Assembly (NCBI GenBank): GCA_964469525.1
Contig: CAYXYU010000002.1
Coordinates: 62,001 to 126,000 of the forward strand
Direction: 5' to 3'
Source: JABDCD01 sp964469525
GTDB taxonomy: Bacteria > Pseudomonadota > Alphaproteobacteria > Rickettsiales > SXRF01
Length of the DNA stretch: 64,000 nucleotides
In this document: in pieces, positions 24,661-32,415 of the stretch
Numbering within the stretch: position 1 is the stretch's first letter
Layout: each line of letters starts with the position of its first letter
Position numbers and translations under genes: made by a program
The notes under the pieces: model-generated
What the model was told of the DNA's origin: nothing
Database searches by the model: none
Seen by the model: the letters and a program-made list of their open reading frames with translations, nothing else

Positions 24661-24909
24661 CTACTCATTATCCGTATTACGCTTGATGTCCTCGCCCATA
24701 TCCTCCACCGCATCGCCCAGCCGCTCGCCGGGCGTGCGGCGCTCCAGCTGCTCGACAGCGCCCTCGGGATTCTCCGGCAACTGTTCTACCGCATCACCGA
24801 TTCTTTCCCCCGTGGTGCGCTGATCGGGAGCGGTAAGCACGCCATACAGTATGATGGCGACCAGTACGACGACAACCAACGCAAAAACGGTTTTATATTC
24901 AGTTCGCAT
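24661..24909 (-). CDS. Small membrane-anchored protein with internal repeat
   Basis: This is an 82-residue protein. Residues about 8-25 are one membrane segment (VFALVVVVLVAIILYGVL). The rest is acidic and carries a twice-repeated motif: TTGERIGDAVEQL near residue 32 and RTPGERLGDAVEDM near residue 58, separated by PENPEGAVEQLE. GGGAGAG lies about 5 bp before the ATG. It is the last gene of a minus-strand group. Function is unknown. Confidence 0.65.
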   Translation of the reverse strand: MRTEYKTVFALVVVVLVAIILYGVLTAPDQRTTGERIGDAVEQLPENPEGAVEQLERRTPGERLGDAVEDMGEDIKRNTDNE

Positions 24910-24925
24910 ACATCTCTCCCTCTGG

Positions 24926-25111
24926 TTACAGGCTCATTTCCTCACCGTCATCCAGCTGATCATCCCAGGCGCGGTCGCCCTTGGGCAATGCCGGTTCGCC
25001 GCTGGCGTGCATGTCCGGCAGGGATGCGCTGTCGATGTCTATCCTGTCGAATTCCTCATCCAGCAGGGGAAAACTGTCCGAAGGGATAAAAGCAAGAGAA
25101 GAGAGATGCAT
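24926..25111 (-). CDS. Small acidic protein, unknown
   Basis: This is a 61-residue, strongly acidic protein (FDRIDIDSASLPDM; WDDQLDDGEEM). AAGGAG lies about 6 bp before its ATG and overlaps the stop region of the upstream gene, which favours co-translation. It has no Cys and no membrane segment. It lies between two other small genes on the same strand. No family is recognised. Confidence 0.5.
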   Translation of the reverse strand: MHLSSLAFIPSDSFPLLDEEFDRIDIDSASLPDMHASGEPALPKGDRAWDDQLDDGEEMSL

Positions 25112-25122
25112 AATTCAGCTCC

Positions 25123-25521
25123 TTAGTGCGGTTTGATGACGGTGCTTTCACCGATGATTTTATCAATACGCTCGACGGTGCCGAGCATGTCTTCAATGCG
25201 GGAAATATGATCCATGCTATGCAGGGCAGCGGCCTCGTCATCCAGGCACTGTGCTTCTTCGACCGAGAGCCGGAGGCGGTCACGCAACTCGCTCAGCCAG
25301 ACAAGCCCGCTTGGTGAAATGGCACCGGTCTGGGTGGAAGCCCGCCGCTCCACCTCCAGCCAGTTGCCCAGCTGCCGCATCTCCCGATATACCCCTGCAT
25401 CTTGGAGAACCGCGCTGTGACGTACCAGCAGCCGCTGGATCTGCGCCACCAGCAGCGTTACCTCGTGTAACTGCTGCCGCTCGCGCGCCGTCCTGTCGAT
25501 GCTTCCGGCGTCTTCGTACAT
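25123..25521 (-). CDS. Helical hypothetical protein
   Basis: This is a 132-residue soluble protein, largely helical by composition (TARERQQLHEVTLLVAQIQR, LSELRDRLRLSVEEAQCL, MLGTVERIDKIIGES). ATG 25521 is chosen because GAGGAGG lies 5 bp upstream; the frame continues 10 codons further. An ATTCCTTATAC element lies about 45 bp upstream of the start. It is the first gene of a three-gene minus-strand group with 25111 and 24909. Function is unknown. Confidence 0.6.
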   Translation of the reverse strand: MYEDAGSIDRTARERQQLHEVTLLVAQIQRLLVRHSAVLQDAGVYREMRQLGNWLEVERRASTQTGAISPSGLVWLSELRDRLRLSVEEAQCLDDEAAALHSMDHISRIEDMLGTVERIDKIIGESTVIKPH

Positions 25522-25618
25522 GTTGTCCTCCTCGTTATGCCTCTTAAGCAATCATACAGCGTATAAGGAATCAGTATGGAGCGGGAAATGGCCGGATAAA
25601 TCGGAGATAAACCATTAA

Positions 25619-25969
25619 CTAACGAGCGTGCAGCCCGTCGAGAAAAGCTTCCACCACCTGTTTGACCGGGCCGTGTTCCGTTTTGAGCTTATGAACACAA
25701 TGCCGCAGGGCAAGCAGTAAGCCGCCGATCAGGGTCAGGATCAGCAGCGCGACTAATAGCACCGCCGCTGACGATCCCACACCCTGATTCAGCAGAAAAA
25801 GATAGATGAGATAGATACCGCCAATTGCCAGTGCCCCCAAAAGTACGGAAACGACGACCGCCAGCATGGCTGCCAGCGCCACGATGGAAACTAACTGTTG
25901 CGACCGCCATTTGCCGTACATTTCCCAGCCTACACCAGCCATAAACAGAAGTTTTTCCCCAGAACGCAT
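25619..25969 (-). CDS. YqjE-like phage-holin-superfamily membrane protein
   Basis: This is a 116-residue protein with two long membrane segments (about 32-60 and 66-88). Its place 13 bp after a DUF883 (YqjD/ElaB) gene mirrors the E. coli yqjD-yqjE pair, and the C-terminal amphipathic tail (VKQVVEAFLDGLHAR) fits. YqjD-type proteins bind ribosomes at the membrane in stationary phase; the role of YqjE is unclear. Assignment rests on topology plus context more than on motifs. Confidence 0.65.
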   Translation of the reverse strand: MRSGEKLLFMAGVGWEMYGKWRSQQLVSIVALAAMLAVVVSVLLGALAIGGIYLIYLFLLNQGVGSSAAVLLVALLILTLIGGLLLALRHCVHKLKTEHGPVKQVVEAFLDGLHAR

Positions 25970-25982
25970 GGATAACCCACTC

Positions 25983-26237
25983 TTAACGGCGCAGTAAGGC
26001 TCCCAGCAGTACGCCGACGCCGAGGGCGATCACGCTGGACTGCACGGGATGGTTGCGGATCTGGGTGGTGACGGTATCCTTCGCATGAACGAACTGGTCG
26101 CTTGCGTTGTTTACTACATGCCGCACTTTGCGGCCGGCACGGTTAGCTGCTTCCGTCAAATCATGCTTGGTTTCCTGCAGCGCGTCATTCGCGGCCGTAC
26201 GTAAATTCTGTCCTTTATCCTCTCTAGCGGTATACAT
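25983..26237 (-). CDS. DUF883 (ElaB/YqjD-like) membrane-anchored protein
   Basis: This is an 84-residue protein. The N-terminal 55 residues are a charged helix (AANDALQETKHDLTEAANRA) and the C-terminus is one membrane anchor ending in two Arg (VIALGVGVLLGALLRR). This is the tail-anchored DUF883 layout, linked to ribosome tethering and stress in E. coli. TAAGGAG lies about 8 bp upstream. A CTATCG element lies about 80-95 bp upstream. Confidence 0.82.
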   Translation of the reverse strand: MYTAREDKGQNLRTAANDALQETKHDLTEAANRAGRKVRHVVNNASDQFVHAKDTVTTQIRNHPVQSSVIALGVGVLLGALLRR

Positions 26238-26314
26238 CGTAAATTCTCCTTACAGTTCGGGTTAATAAATCCGGCTATGACCGGCTTGCTGTTCTTCCAC
26301 CACCTTGGCAAGGG

Positions 26315-26333
26315 CAGCATGAAAAAACGATAG
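26315..26333 (-). promoter_or_regulatory. Shared promoter-like element upstream of DUF883 gene
   Basis: On the minus strand this reads CTATCGTTTTTTCATGCTG. It aligns with the element before 26476(+), 27174(-) and 33054(-). It lies about 80-95 bp before the DUF883 start. Confidence 0.35.
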
Positions 26334-26410
26334 GCCAATCCGCGAGGAATCATAAAGATTTTATAAGATTATCCTTTTGATACGGCCTTTATGAACGCGC
26401 CGAAACCCTC

Positions 26411-26429
26411 CTATCGCATTCTTATGTCC
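26411..26429 (+). promoter_or_regulatory. Shared promoter-like element upstream of 26476 gene
   Basis: CTATCGCATTCTTATGTCC lies about 47-65 bp before the ATG at 26476. It is the best match to the consensus seen upstream of several stress genes in this window. Confidence 0.4.
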
Positions 26430-26475
26430 AGAATCGTACTCTGACCTTGGCTTTTCAGATTTTCAGGAGGTCACT

Positions 26476-26883
26476 ATGACTATACATACACGCTGCATTT
26501 CCATGGCGGCGGTCATGGCTCTAGCCGTGGCCATTCCCTTAAGCGATACCTATGCTCTCTATTCGTCGCAACAGGGAAACATCGCCTATATCACCGGTGG
26601 CATCGGCGACGAGGAGCGGGATGCCATGCAGGCGGTAAAAAATCAATATAACCTGTCGGTCATGAGCGCGCAGAATTCCGGTGCCTTCGTTGGTTATACC
26701 GAAGTCAGAATCACGGATCAGCAGGGCAGGGAGTTGGTCGATACGGAGGCGGGGCCATTATTTTATGCGCAATTACCGCCGGGACGTTATATCGTCGAAG
26801 GCAGCAGCCGCGGTCAGACACGCAAGCAGACCATCAGCGTGACGCAAGGCAAGCCTGCCCATGTGCATTTCAGCTGGAAATAA
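26476..26883 (+). CDS. Secreted protein with carboxypeptidase-regulatory-like fold
   Basis: This is a 135-residue protein. The N-terminal 27 residues are a signal peptide (MAAVMALAVAIPLSDTYA). The mature part alternates beta strands, with GYTEVRITDQQGRELVDTEA, PLFYAQLPPGRYIVEGSSRG and KQTISVTQGKPAHVHFSWK, like a CarboxypepD_reg/transthyretin-type beta sandwich. AGGAGG lies 6 bp before the ATG. It is monocistronic, closed by a strong terminator. Its periplasmic function is unknown. Confidence 0.68.
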   Translation: MTIHTRCISMAAVMALAVAIPLSDTYALYSSQQGNIAYITGGIGDEERDAMQAVKNQYNLSVMSAQNSGAFVGYTEVRITDQQGRELVDTEAGPLFYAQLPPGRYIVEGSSRGQTRKQTISVTQGKPAHVHFSWK

Positions 26884-26900
26884 TATAATATGGGGACACA

Positions 26901-26933
26901 AAAAAACGCCTGGGAAATCCCAGGCGTTTTTTT
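26901..26933. terminator. Strong bidirectional terminator
   Basis: AAAAAACGCCTGGGA pairs perfectly with TCCCAGGCGTTTTTT across two bases. A-run and T-run flank the stem, so it serves the plus gene ending at 26883 and the minus CsbD gene ending at 26950. Confidence 0.9.
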
Positions 26934-26949
26934 GGTTTGAAAGGCCGGG

Positions 26950-27174
26950 TCAGGCTACTTTCGATGGATTACGGTAGCTGCGTTCGAACTCCCGAATCTG
27001 CTCTTCGGCTTCTTCCTTGCTTTTGCCGTAGACTTCCTGGATCTTCCCGGCGAATTCCTGGGTTTTGCCTTCCGCCAGCAGGCCGAAATCATCGTCGCCG
27101 ATCTTAGCCCATTTCTGCTTGGCCTGACCCTTAATCTGCTCCCAGTTGCCTTGAATCGTATCCTTGTTCATCAT
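26950..27174 (-). CDS. CsbD family stress protein
   Basis: This is a 74-residue protein. MNKDTIQGNWEQIKGQAKQK, WAKIGDDDFGLLAEGK and KIQEVYGKSKEEAEEQIREF are the full CsbD signature (YjbJ in E. coli). The family is small, abundant and induced by general stress, with unknown mechanism. ATG ATG at 27174 has AAGGAG 5 bp upstream; the second ATG may be used. It is divergent from the BOF-protein gene. Confidence 0.92.
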   Translation of the reverse strand: MMNKDTIQGNWEQIKGQAKQKWAKIGDDDFGLLAEGKTQEFAGKIQEVYGKSKEEAEEQIREFERSYRNPSKVA

Positions 27175-27234
27175 AAATCTCCTTTGGTGATAATGGTTCG
27201 GAACATTCCCGTTCCTCTTAAAATTTTGCAGATA

Positions 27235-27253
27235 CCCCATAAGTATACGATAT
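27235..27253 (-). promoter_or_regulatory. Shared promoter-like element upstream of CsbD gene
   Basis: On the minus strand this reads ATATCGTATACTTATGGGG, about 60-80 bp before the CsbD start. It aligns with CTATCGCATTCTTATGTCC upstream of 26476. Confidence 0.4.
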
Positions 27254-27397
27254 CCGGTCGCCTGGCGTTTCGTAAAAATACTATAAAGCGGGTCTGCGAT
27301 TTTTATCTGCTTCTTATATTCTGCCCGTCCCTTCCAATGGCATTCTGAACGCAGCGGTTTTAAAATTTTTCTAATATAACCGTAATAGGGAGCTGTT

Positions 27398-28027
27398 ATG
27401 AAACATCCTATGTTGAGCATAAGCTGTCTTGCTGCCATAATGCTATCCAGCGCCGCGCTGGCGACAGTGAAGAGCGTCAAGGACATGGAAGACGGCAGCC
27501 AGGTGAACCTCACCGGTACAGTCGACAGCGTGCAGAATGAGCGGGAGTTCAAGCTTCGCGACGCAACCGGTGTTATCCGCGTGGACATTGAATCCAACCA
27601 GTCGGTGGTGCTGAAGCAAGGGGATAATGTAACTGTCATCGGCCGGCTGGATAAAGGGCCGTTGGTTTCGGACATCAATGCCCGCGCCATCAAAGTGAAC
27701 AAGCCCGTCGCGCAGGCGGTCAGCGACGCTATCGAGGGTCAGACCACCTTATCCCTTGAAGGCGCCACCACCTACAATATCAGCCAGCTTCCCGAGGAAG
27801 GCCTGGTCAAGGTCAACGGCACGGTGACCAATGTCGCTAATGAGAAGAAATTCACCGTCAAGGACGTAACCGGTTCCATCAAAGTGGATGTCGAATCTGC
27901 CGAAACTGCAGCCTTGACCGAAGGTGCGGAAGTGACGGTGATCGGCTATGTGGATAGCGGACTGTTCGGCAAGGCTTTAAAAGCCCGCAAGGTGCTGGTG
28001 GTGGCCAGCGCTGCTCCCGCGGAGTAA
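27398..28027 (+). CDS. Periplasmic double OB-fold (BOF/YgiW-like) protein
   Basis: This is a 209-residue protein with a signal peptide ending in SSAALA (about residue 22). It carries two similar OB-fold domains, about 24-105 and 115-200. The repeats align by VNLTGTVDSVQNEREFKLRD / VKVNGTVTNVANEKKFTVKD, TGVIRVDIES / TGSIKVDVES and VTVIGRLD / VTVIGYVD. The BOF (YgiW/YdeI/NirD) family is tied to stress and peptide resistance; a tandem copy is less usual. AGGGAG lies 5 bp before the ATG. An element TTATCTGCTTCTTATATTC lies about 80-95 bp upstream. Confidence 0.75.
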   Translation: MKHPMLSISCLAAIMLSSAALATVKSVKDMEDGSQVNLTGTVDSVQNEREFKLRDATGVIRVDIESNQSVVLKQGDNVTVIGRLDKGPLVSDINARAIKVNKPVAQAVSDAIEGQTTLSLEGATTYNISQLPEEGLVKVNGTVTNVANEKKFTVKDVTGSIKVDVESAETAALTEGAEVTVIGYVDSGLFGKALKARKVLVVASAAPAE

Positions 28028-28073
28028 AGTTTTTGCGCTCTTTTTTTTACGCCGCCTGGGCTACAATGCATTC

Positions 28074-29174
28074 ATGCACACTGATTCGGAATCTTTACCC
28101 GAAAGTTCCACTTATTCCTGGCGGTTCTTTTACCGCCCGCAGGATACATGGGAAGCCATGTACCGCGACTGCCAGGGGGCCGGGAAGTCCATTGAGTTCG
28201 AACAATATATATTGGAGGACGATGCGGTAGGGCAGCGTTTCCTCAAACTGTTCATCGACAAGGCGAAGGCGGGGGTGAAGGTATTCCTGATCTGCGATAC
28301 GTTCGGCAGTTGGCTGCTGTCCCGCTCGCCGCTCGTGCGCCAACTGCGCCGGCACGGCGGCTATGTGCATTTTTACAATTTCCGCAAGGATGCCTGGGCC
28401 TTGATGCCATGGCGCTGGTTCCCGCGCACCCATACCAAGACCCTGCTGATCGACTCCGCCATCGCCTATACGGGCGGCGTGTGCCTGGACGAGCGGATGC
28501 ACCACTGGCGCGATACGCATGTACGGGTGACGGGGCCGGTCATCGCCCAGATACGCCGGGCATTCGACGAGATCGAGCACCGGATCCTGCGGAAAAAATG
28601 GAAGCATGCCTCCTTTCTACCGAAGGACAGGCGGTTCCTCTATTTCCAGAACCTGTCCAGACGCCGCCGGGACGTGTACAGGGAAATGGCAAGAGCGATC
28701 CGCGGTGCCGAGCATTATATCTATATCTCGAGTGCTTATTTCATTCCCGGGCGGCGGATACTTGCCCTGCTGAAGCGGGCGCATGCGCGCGGCGTCGATG
28801 TCCGGGTGCTGGTGCCGGAGCGCTCCGACATCCGACTGGCCGACTGGGTGCGGTTGTCGCATACACCGCACTTCCTTGACGCGGGCCTGCGCATATTCCA
28901 CTATAGGGAAACCGTGATGCACAGCAAAACAGCCATTATCGACGACCGCTGGGCGACCGTTGGCAGTACCAACTTCGACCTCCTAAGCTTCTTTTATAAT
29001 CGTGAGGCCAACGTGGTGACGACCGACCGGGAGGCAATCGCCGAGCTGAAGCGGCAGTTCATTTCCGACCTGCAATGTAGCACGGAGCTGACCTGGGAGA
29101 ACTGGCAGCAGGTTCCATGGTGGAAAAAAGCCGCCGGCCATGCGGGGCGAGTGTTCGAGGTGTGGTTCCGATGA
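28074..29174 (+). CDS. Phospholipase D-family cardiolipin synthase, ClsB-like
   Basis: This is a 366-residue protein with two HKD active-site motifs: HTKTLLIDSAIAYTGGVCLD (about 122-141) and HSKTAIIDDRWATVGSTNFD (about 283-302). There is no N-terminal membrane segment, as in ClsB (YbhO). It should transfer phosphatidyl groups to make cardiolipin or phosphatidylglycerol at the inner membrane. The stop overlaps the ATG of an EEP-family gene (ATGA), recalling the E. coli ybhP-ybhO pairing. ATG 28074 is the first good start. Confidence 0.88.
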   Translation: MHTDSESLPESSTYSWRFFYRPQDTWEAMYRDCQGAGKSIEFEQYILEDDAVGQRFLKLFIDKAKAGVKVFLICDTFGSWLLSRSPLVRQLRRHGGYVHFYNFRKDAWALMPWRWFPRTHTKTLLIDSAIAYTGGVCLDERMHHWRDTHVRVTGPVIAQIRRAFDEIEHRILRKKWKHASFLPKDRRFLYFQNLSRRRRDVYREMARAIRGAEHYIYISSAYFIPGRRILALLKRAHARGVDVRVLVPERSDIRLADWVRLSHTPHFLDAGLRIFHYRETVMHSKTAIIDDRWATVGSTNFDLLSFFYNREANVVTTDREAIAELKRQFISDLQCSTELTWENWQQVPWWKKAAGHAGRVFEVWFR

Positions 29175-29947
29175 ACAATACCATAATACTGATGAGCAAC
29201 CTGGGCTACCTGCGCGGCATTAATGGCTGCCTGGCGCATCATTTCCGCTACGCCTACCGCCATATCTACTGCTCACGCGGGGTTCAGGAGGCCTGCCTGC
29301 GCCAGGTAACCCGGCTCATCGAGCAGGAGTGGCCTGATCTCTGCTGCTTCGTGGAGATCGATAAGGGGTCATCAGATCTGGATAATTTCAACCAGATGGA
29401 AGCGCTGGTATCGCAGTACTATCGCTTCTTCGACATCGAGAACAAGTATGGCCCTCTAAGCCGCCTGCGCTCGCTGCCGCTGACGCGCGGTAAAAGCAAC
29501 GGCTTCCTGGCGCGGCGGGAATTTTCCTATGAGAAGATTTATTTCACCCACGGTACCAAGCGGCTCATTTATAAAATTACGCTGGAACCGGGCGTGACGC
29601 TGTTCTTCGCCCATTTCTCTCTGAAAAAGATCGTGCGTACGCAGCAACTGCAGCAGGTGCGGGAGCTGCTGCGCGACACGCCCGGGGAGATCATTCTGAT
29701 GGGAGATTTCAACATCCATAGCGGCTTCCAGGAGTTGGCACCGCTGATGCATGAGAACAACCTTATCCTGCTGAACCGGGAGGAGGATCCCACCTTCCGC
29801 TTCCACAAGATCCAGCTGCCGCTGGATCTATGCATCTGCTCGCATGGTATCGCGCGCAGGGCGCATCTGAAGATCGTGCCGCAGCCTTACTCCGATCACG
29901 AGGCGCTGGTGCTCACACTCAGCCCGGAAAAAACCGTCGAGATTTAA
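29171..29947 (+). CDS. Endonuclease/exonuclease/phosphatase (EEP) family protein, YbhP-like
   Basis: This is a 258-residue protein. EEP motifs are visible: CFVEIDKG (metal Glu), LFFAHFSL, IILMGDFNIHSG (GDFN, catalytic Asp and Asn) and YSDHEALVLTL (catalytic SDH). Members act on phosphodiesters of DNA, phosphoinositides or lipids. Coupling to a ClsB-type synthase suggests a lipid-related substrate. Start is ATG 29171, overlapping the upstream stop; the stop overlaps the convergent rhodanese gene by 4 bp. Confidence 0.82.
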   Translation: MNNTIILMSNLGYLRGINGCLAHHFRYAYRHIYCSRGVQEACLRQVTRLIEQEWPDLCCFVEIDKGSSDLDNFNQMEALVSQYYRFFDIENKYGPLSRLRSLPLTRGKSNGFLARREFSYEKIYFTHGTKRLIYKITLEPGVTLFFAHFSLKKIVRTQQLQQVRELLRDTPGEIILMGDFNIHSGFQELAPLMHENNLILLNREEDPTFRFHKIQLPLDLCICSHGIARRAHLKIVPQPYSDHEALVLTLSPEKTVEI

Positions 29948-30267
29948 GCCGCCAGCGCGGGATTCTTCTCCCGCCATTCCTTGGTGCCGCCTTCATAGGC
30001 CATGACGGCGGTAAATCCGGCCTGATCCAGTTTCAGTGCGGCGCGCTTCGAGGCATCGCAGGAATAACTGGCGCAATAGACGATTACCGGTTTGTCCTTG
30101 CCGCCAATCGTTTCCTCCACCTGCCTGGCGAAGTCGGGCTTCTCGTGCGGCAGGTTGATCGAGCCGGGAATATGGCCTTCCCTGAAGGCTTCTTCGGACA
30201 GTACGTTGATAACCGGGATATTGCGTTCCAGCTTTTCTTTCAGTTGCTGATAAGTAATCGTCTGCAT
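29944..30267 (-). CDS. Rhodanese-like domain protein
   Basis: This is a 107-residue single-domain protein. PVINVLSEEAFREGHIPGSI is the N-terminal rhodanese block, and VIVYCASYSCDASKRAALKL holds the active-site Cys (about 70) with a second Cys five residues later. YEGGTKEWREKN closes the fold. It would move sulfane sulfur or act in redox signalling in the cytoplasm. AAAGGAGG lies about 5 bp before the ATG. It is separated by about 30 bp from the mlaC-like gene downstream of it on the + strand map and may share its transcript. Confidence 0.87.
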   Translation of the reverse strand: MQTITYQQLKEKLERNIPVINVLSEEAFREGHIPGSINLPHEKPDFARQVEETIGGKDKPVIVYCASYSCDASKRAALKLDQAGFTAVMAYEGGTKEWREKNPALAA

Positions 30268-30300
30268 GGAGTCCTCCTTTTGCCTGCGTTTAAATTAGCG

Positions 30301-30924
30301 TTATTGGATTTCCGACACTTTGCTCCGCAGCTGCGTAATCAGCGCATCGATACCTTCACGTTGAATCACGGAGGCGAATTCCGAGCGCTGCGTGGTAATC
30401 AGGCTCACGCCCTCGATAATGATATCAATAATCTTGAACCCGCCGTTCTCGGCCCGCACGCGGTAGCCGGCCTGCGTCTCCTGCTCCGCGGCGTTGGGGG
30501 AATTGACCTGCATGCCCACCGTGAACTGCCCGTTCGCCTCACTCTTCGCATCGGTGATCGTATAGTTACTGCCGGCGTAGTCGGAGAAGTTCGTAGTGTA
30601 GCGTGCCAGCATGTAATCGCGGTAAGCCTGCAGATATTGTTCGCGTTGCTTCTCCGTCGCCTTTGTCCAGCCCTGTCCCAATACGAAGCGGCCCATCCAG
30701 TCCATATCCACATGCCCGGTGAACAGTTTCCTCAACTGCTGCCGCTTCTCCTGCTGCGGCGCCGATCCGTTCAGCACCGCGAGCACCGCTTTGCCGGTGT
30801 TGTCGACAAACTGCCGGGCATCCTGTGTTCCCGCTGCGCCGGCATCGCTGATGCCCGGGGGCAGAGCGGCCAGCAGGAAGGGCAGAGTCAGGATGGAAAA
30901 AAGGATCAGCCAGTAGCGCGACAT
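30301..30924 (-). CDS. MlaC-type periplasmic phospholipid-binding protein
   Basis: This is a 207-residue protein with a signal peptide (about 1-30). DARQFVDNTGKAVLAVLNG, HVDMDWMGRFVLGQGW, YLQAYRDYMLARYTTNFSDY and FKIIDIIIEGVSLITTQRSE are typical Ttg2D/MlaC blocks. MlaC shuttles phospholipids between MlaA in the outer and MlaFEDB in the inner membrane. No other mla gene is in the window, so it works with distant partners or is a paralogue. Its ATG overlaps the stop of the CsbD-like gene (TAATG). Confidence 0.87.
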   Translation of the reverse strand: MSRYWLILFSILTLPFLLAALPPGISDAGAAGTQDARQFVDNTGKAVLAVLNGSAPQQEKRQQLRKLFTGHVDMDWMGRFVLGQGWTKATEKQREQYLQAYRDYMLARYTTNFSDYAGSNYTITDAKSEANGQFTVGMQVNSPNAAEQETQAGYRVRAENGGFKIIDIIIEGVSLITTQRSEFASVIQREGIDALITQLRSKVSEIQ

Positions 30925-31109
30925 TACTCGTCGCGCTCACCGGTTCCCGGGTTGGTCAGTTTCGGCGACTTGCCGTCTTCCAGCCGGCCTTCGTTGCGCA
31001 GGTCGCGTCCTTCCTGAGCTTTCTGTTTTGATTTGGCGGAATCGCCATGCTCATACAACTCTTCTTTTATGAAGCCTGCGGCTTCCTTAATCTTTCCCTT
31101 AATAGTCAT
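30924..31109 (-). CDS. CsbD-like small stress protein
   Basis: This is a 61-residue charged helical protein starting MTIKGKIKEAAGFIKEELYE. The N-terminal KGKIKEAAGFIKEE block resembles CsbD, followed by KAQEGRDLRNEGRLEDGKSP. ATG 31109 is chosen because GGAG lies 6 bp upstream; a further ATG four codons upstream is in frame. It is translationally coupled to the mlaC-like gene. A GTTTTATAAG element lies about 85 bp upstream. Confidence 0.65.
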   Translation of the reverse strand: MTIKGKIKEAAGFIKEELYEHGDSAKSKQKAQEGRDLRNEGRLEDGKSPKLTNPGTGERDE

Positions 31110-31342
31110 AACCATCTCCATAGTAGGTTAAACATGTACGAATAGAACCATGCTGGCCGATTCAGGCTAAGTTAGCCATCCGGAAACCGACTTTTCTTAT
31201 AAAACTGCCGTAAGGCGCTTATATGCCTGCTTTGCGTGATCGGAATCGCATGTGTTATTAATGTTCCGGCAATTGCCTTCGTACGGCGGGTTTATCCGCA
31301 CGGTGCTACCATGCAGCCATTCGTTATTTGAAGGAGGTTATC

Positions 31343-31507
31343 ATGGAAGAGGTGGATGAATTCGATCTGGTGAACGCTTTTGTAAAAGGATGGCGCAGTA
31401 CATTGCCGCGTTTGCCGCAGCCGAAGCACGCGCATCAAGCAACGGATAATTATTTTACCGGCGGAATGAACGGACAGTTCGCAATTTCCCTGAAGAGAGC
31501 TAGCTAG
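31343..31507 (+). CDS. 54-residue hypothetical protein
   Basis: ATG 31343 to TAG 31505 encodes 54 residues beginning MEEVDEFDLVNAFVKGWRST. The N-terminal 20 residues form an acidic amphipathic helix; the middle is Pro/His-rich and the end is basic. A strong AAGGAGG lies 6 bp before the ATG, which is the main support. It is monocistronic, in a 640-bp stretch between the CsbD-like and DUF421 genes that otherwise holds no gene. The 246 bp after it show nothing clear. Confidence 0.55.
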   Translation: MEEVDEFDLVNAFVKGWRSTLPRLPQPKHAHQATDNYFTGGMNGQFAISLKRAS

Positions 31508-31753
31508 CTTGATTGCTTTCCGAGCGTTCGCCAACCTTTGCGTTTGTTCACTGTAGGTTGTGCCTAGCATCCATCGGCTCTTTCAGGCGGATGGCGATGG
31601 ATGTGGGATGCTCTCCAGCCATACATAACTCTTTCCCTTAGCTTGCCATCCCGATGGGAGTATCATTTCCTTATACCCCTTCTGCATGTCGTATCGCTAT
31701 TTTATGCGTTGCCGTTCCTAATAAGATTTCCTATTAATAACGGAACGAATGCC

Positions 31754-32260
31754 ATGGAATGGTTTTCCCCTGTCGACTGGAGCAGGGTGCTCATCCCCGA
31801 TACGCCGCTTCTGGAAATCGTGGTGCGCGGCAGTATCGTCTATCTTACGCTATTCTGCCTGCTGCGGCTGGTGCTGAAACGCCAGGCAGGATCGGTCGGC
31901 ATGACCGATCTGCTGGTGCTGGTGCTGATCGCGGACGCGGTGCAAAACGCCATGGGCGCCGATTACCGCTCAGTGCCGGATGGTCTGGTGCTGGCGGGAA
32001 CGCTGGTATTCTGGAATTTCATGTTTGACTGGCTGGGATATCGCTATCCCTCCATCGAACGTTTTATCCATCCGCCGCCGTTGCCACTGGTGAAAAATGG
32101 CCGTATGATTCGAAAAAACATGCGCAAAGAGCTGGTCAGCGAGGACGACTTGATGAGCTGGCTCAGGAAGGACGGCATTGAGAAGCTGAGCCAGGTTAAA
32201 GCCGCCTTCATGGAAGGCAATGGCAAGATCAGCATCGTCAAGAAAAAATCCGGTTCTTAA
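31754..32260 (+). CDS. DUF421 (YetF-like) membrane protein
   Basis: This is a 168-residue protein. Three membrane segments lie at about 22-40, 48-66 and 76-95, with family motifs LLRLVLKRQAGSVGMTDLLV and DAVQNAMGADYRSV. A short cytoplasmic domain follows (LVKNGRMIRKNMRKELVSED, then DLMSWLRKDGI, KAAFMEGNGKISIVKK). The role of the family is not settled; it is often linked to sporulation or stress. ATG 31754 is chosen by family start; its ribosome site is weak and the frame is open upstream to 31601. Confidence 0.82.
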   Translation: MEWFSPVDWSRVLIPDTPLLEIVVRGSIVYLTLFCLLRLVLKRQAGSVGMTDLLVLVLIADAVQNAMGADYRSVPDGLVLAGTLVFWNFMFDWLGYRYPSIERFIHPPPLPLVKNGRMIRKNMRKELVSEDDLMSWLRKDGIEKLSQVKAAFMEGNGKISIVKKKSGS

Positions 32261-32353
32261 TGCCTTCCCGGTGGTTTTTCTTTACCTCTGCCATAGCCGT
32301 ATTTTTGGCGAAGAGGTCACATGGAAGGGCGGTGGAGTTTCTTCAGAGCGAAA

Positions 32354-32376
32354 GAAGGCAGGACTGGCCTGCCTTC
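32354..32376. terminator. Hairpin between convergent DUF421 and Hsp20 genes
   Basis: GAAGGCAGG pairs perfectly with CCTGCCTTC across five bases. On the minus strand a short T-run follows (TTTCG), so it best fits Hsp20 termination. Confidence 0.6.
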
Positions 32377-32415
32377 CATTGCTAGACTCCTTGCGGAGTT
32401 CAGCCAGGATGCGGG

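Noticed and set aside
27196..27220. EcfG-type promoter (GGAAC, 16-17 bp, CGTT) before the CsbD gene
   Set aside because: GGAAC is present on the minus strand but no CGTT lies at the proper distance.
29830..31017. 395-codon plus-strand frame opposite rhodanese and mlaC
   Set aside because: The opposite strand encodes clear rhodanese, MlaC and CsbD-like proteins with overlaps and ribosome sites.
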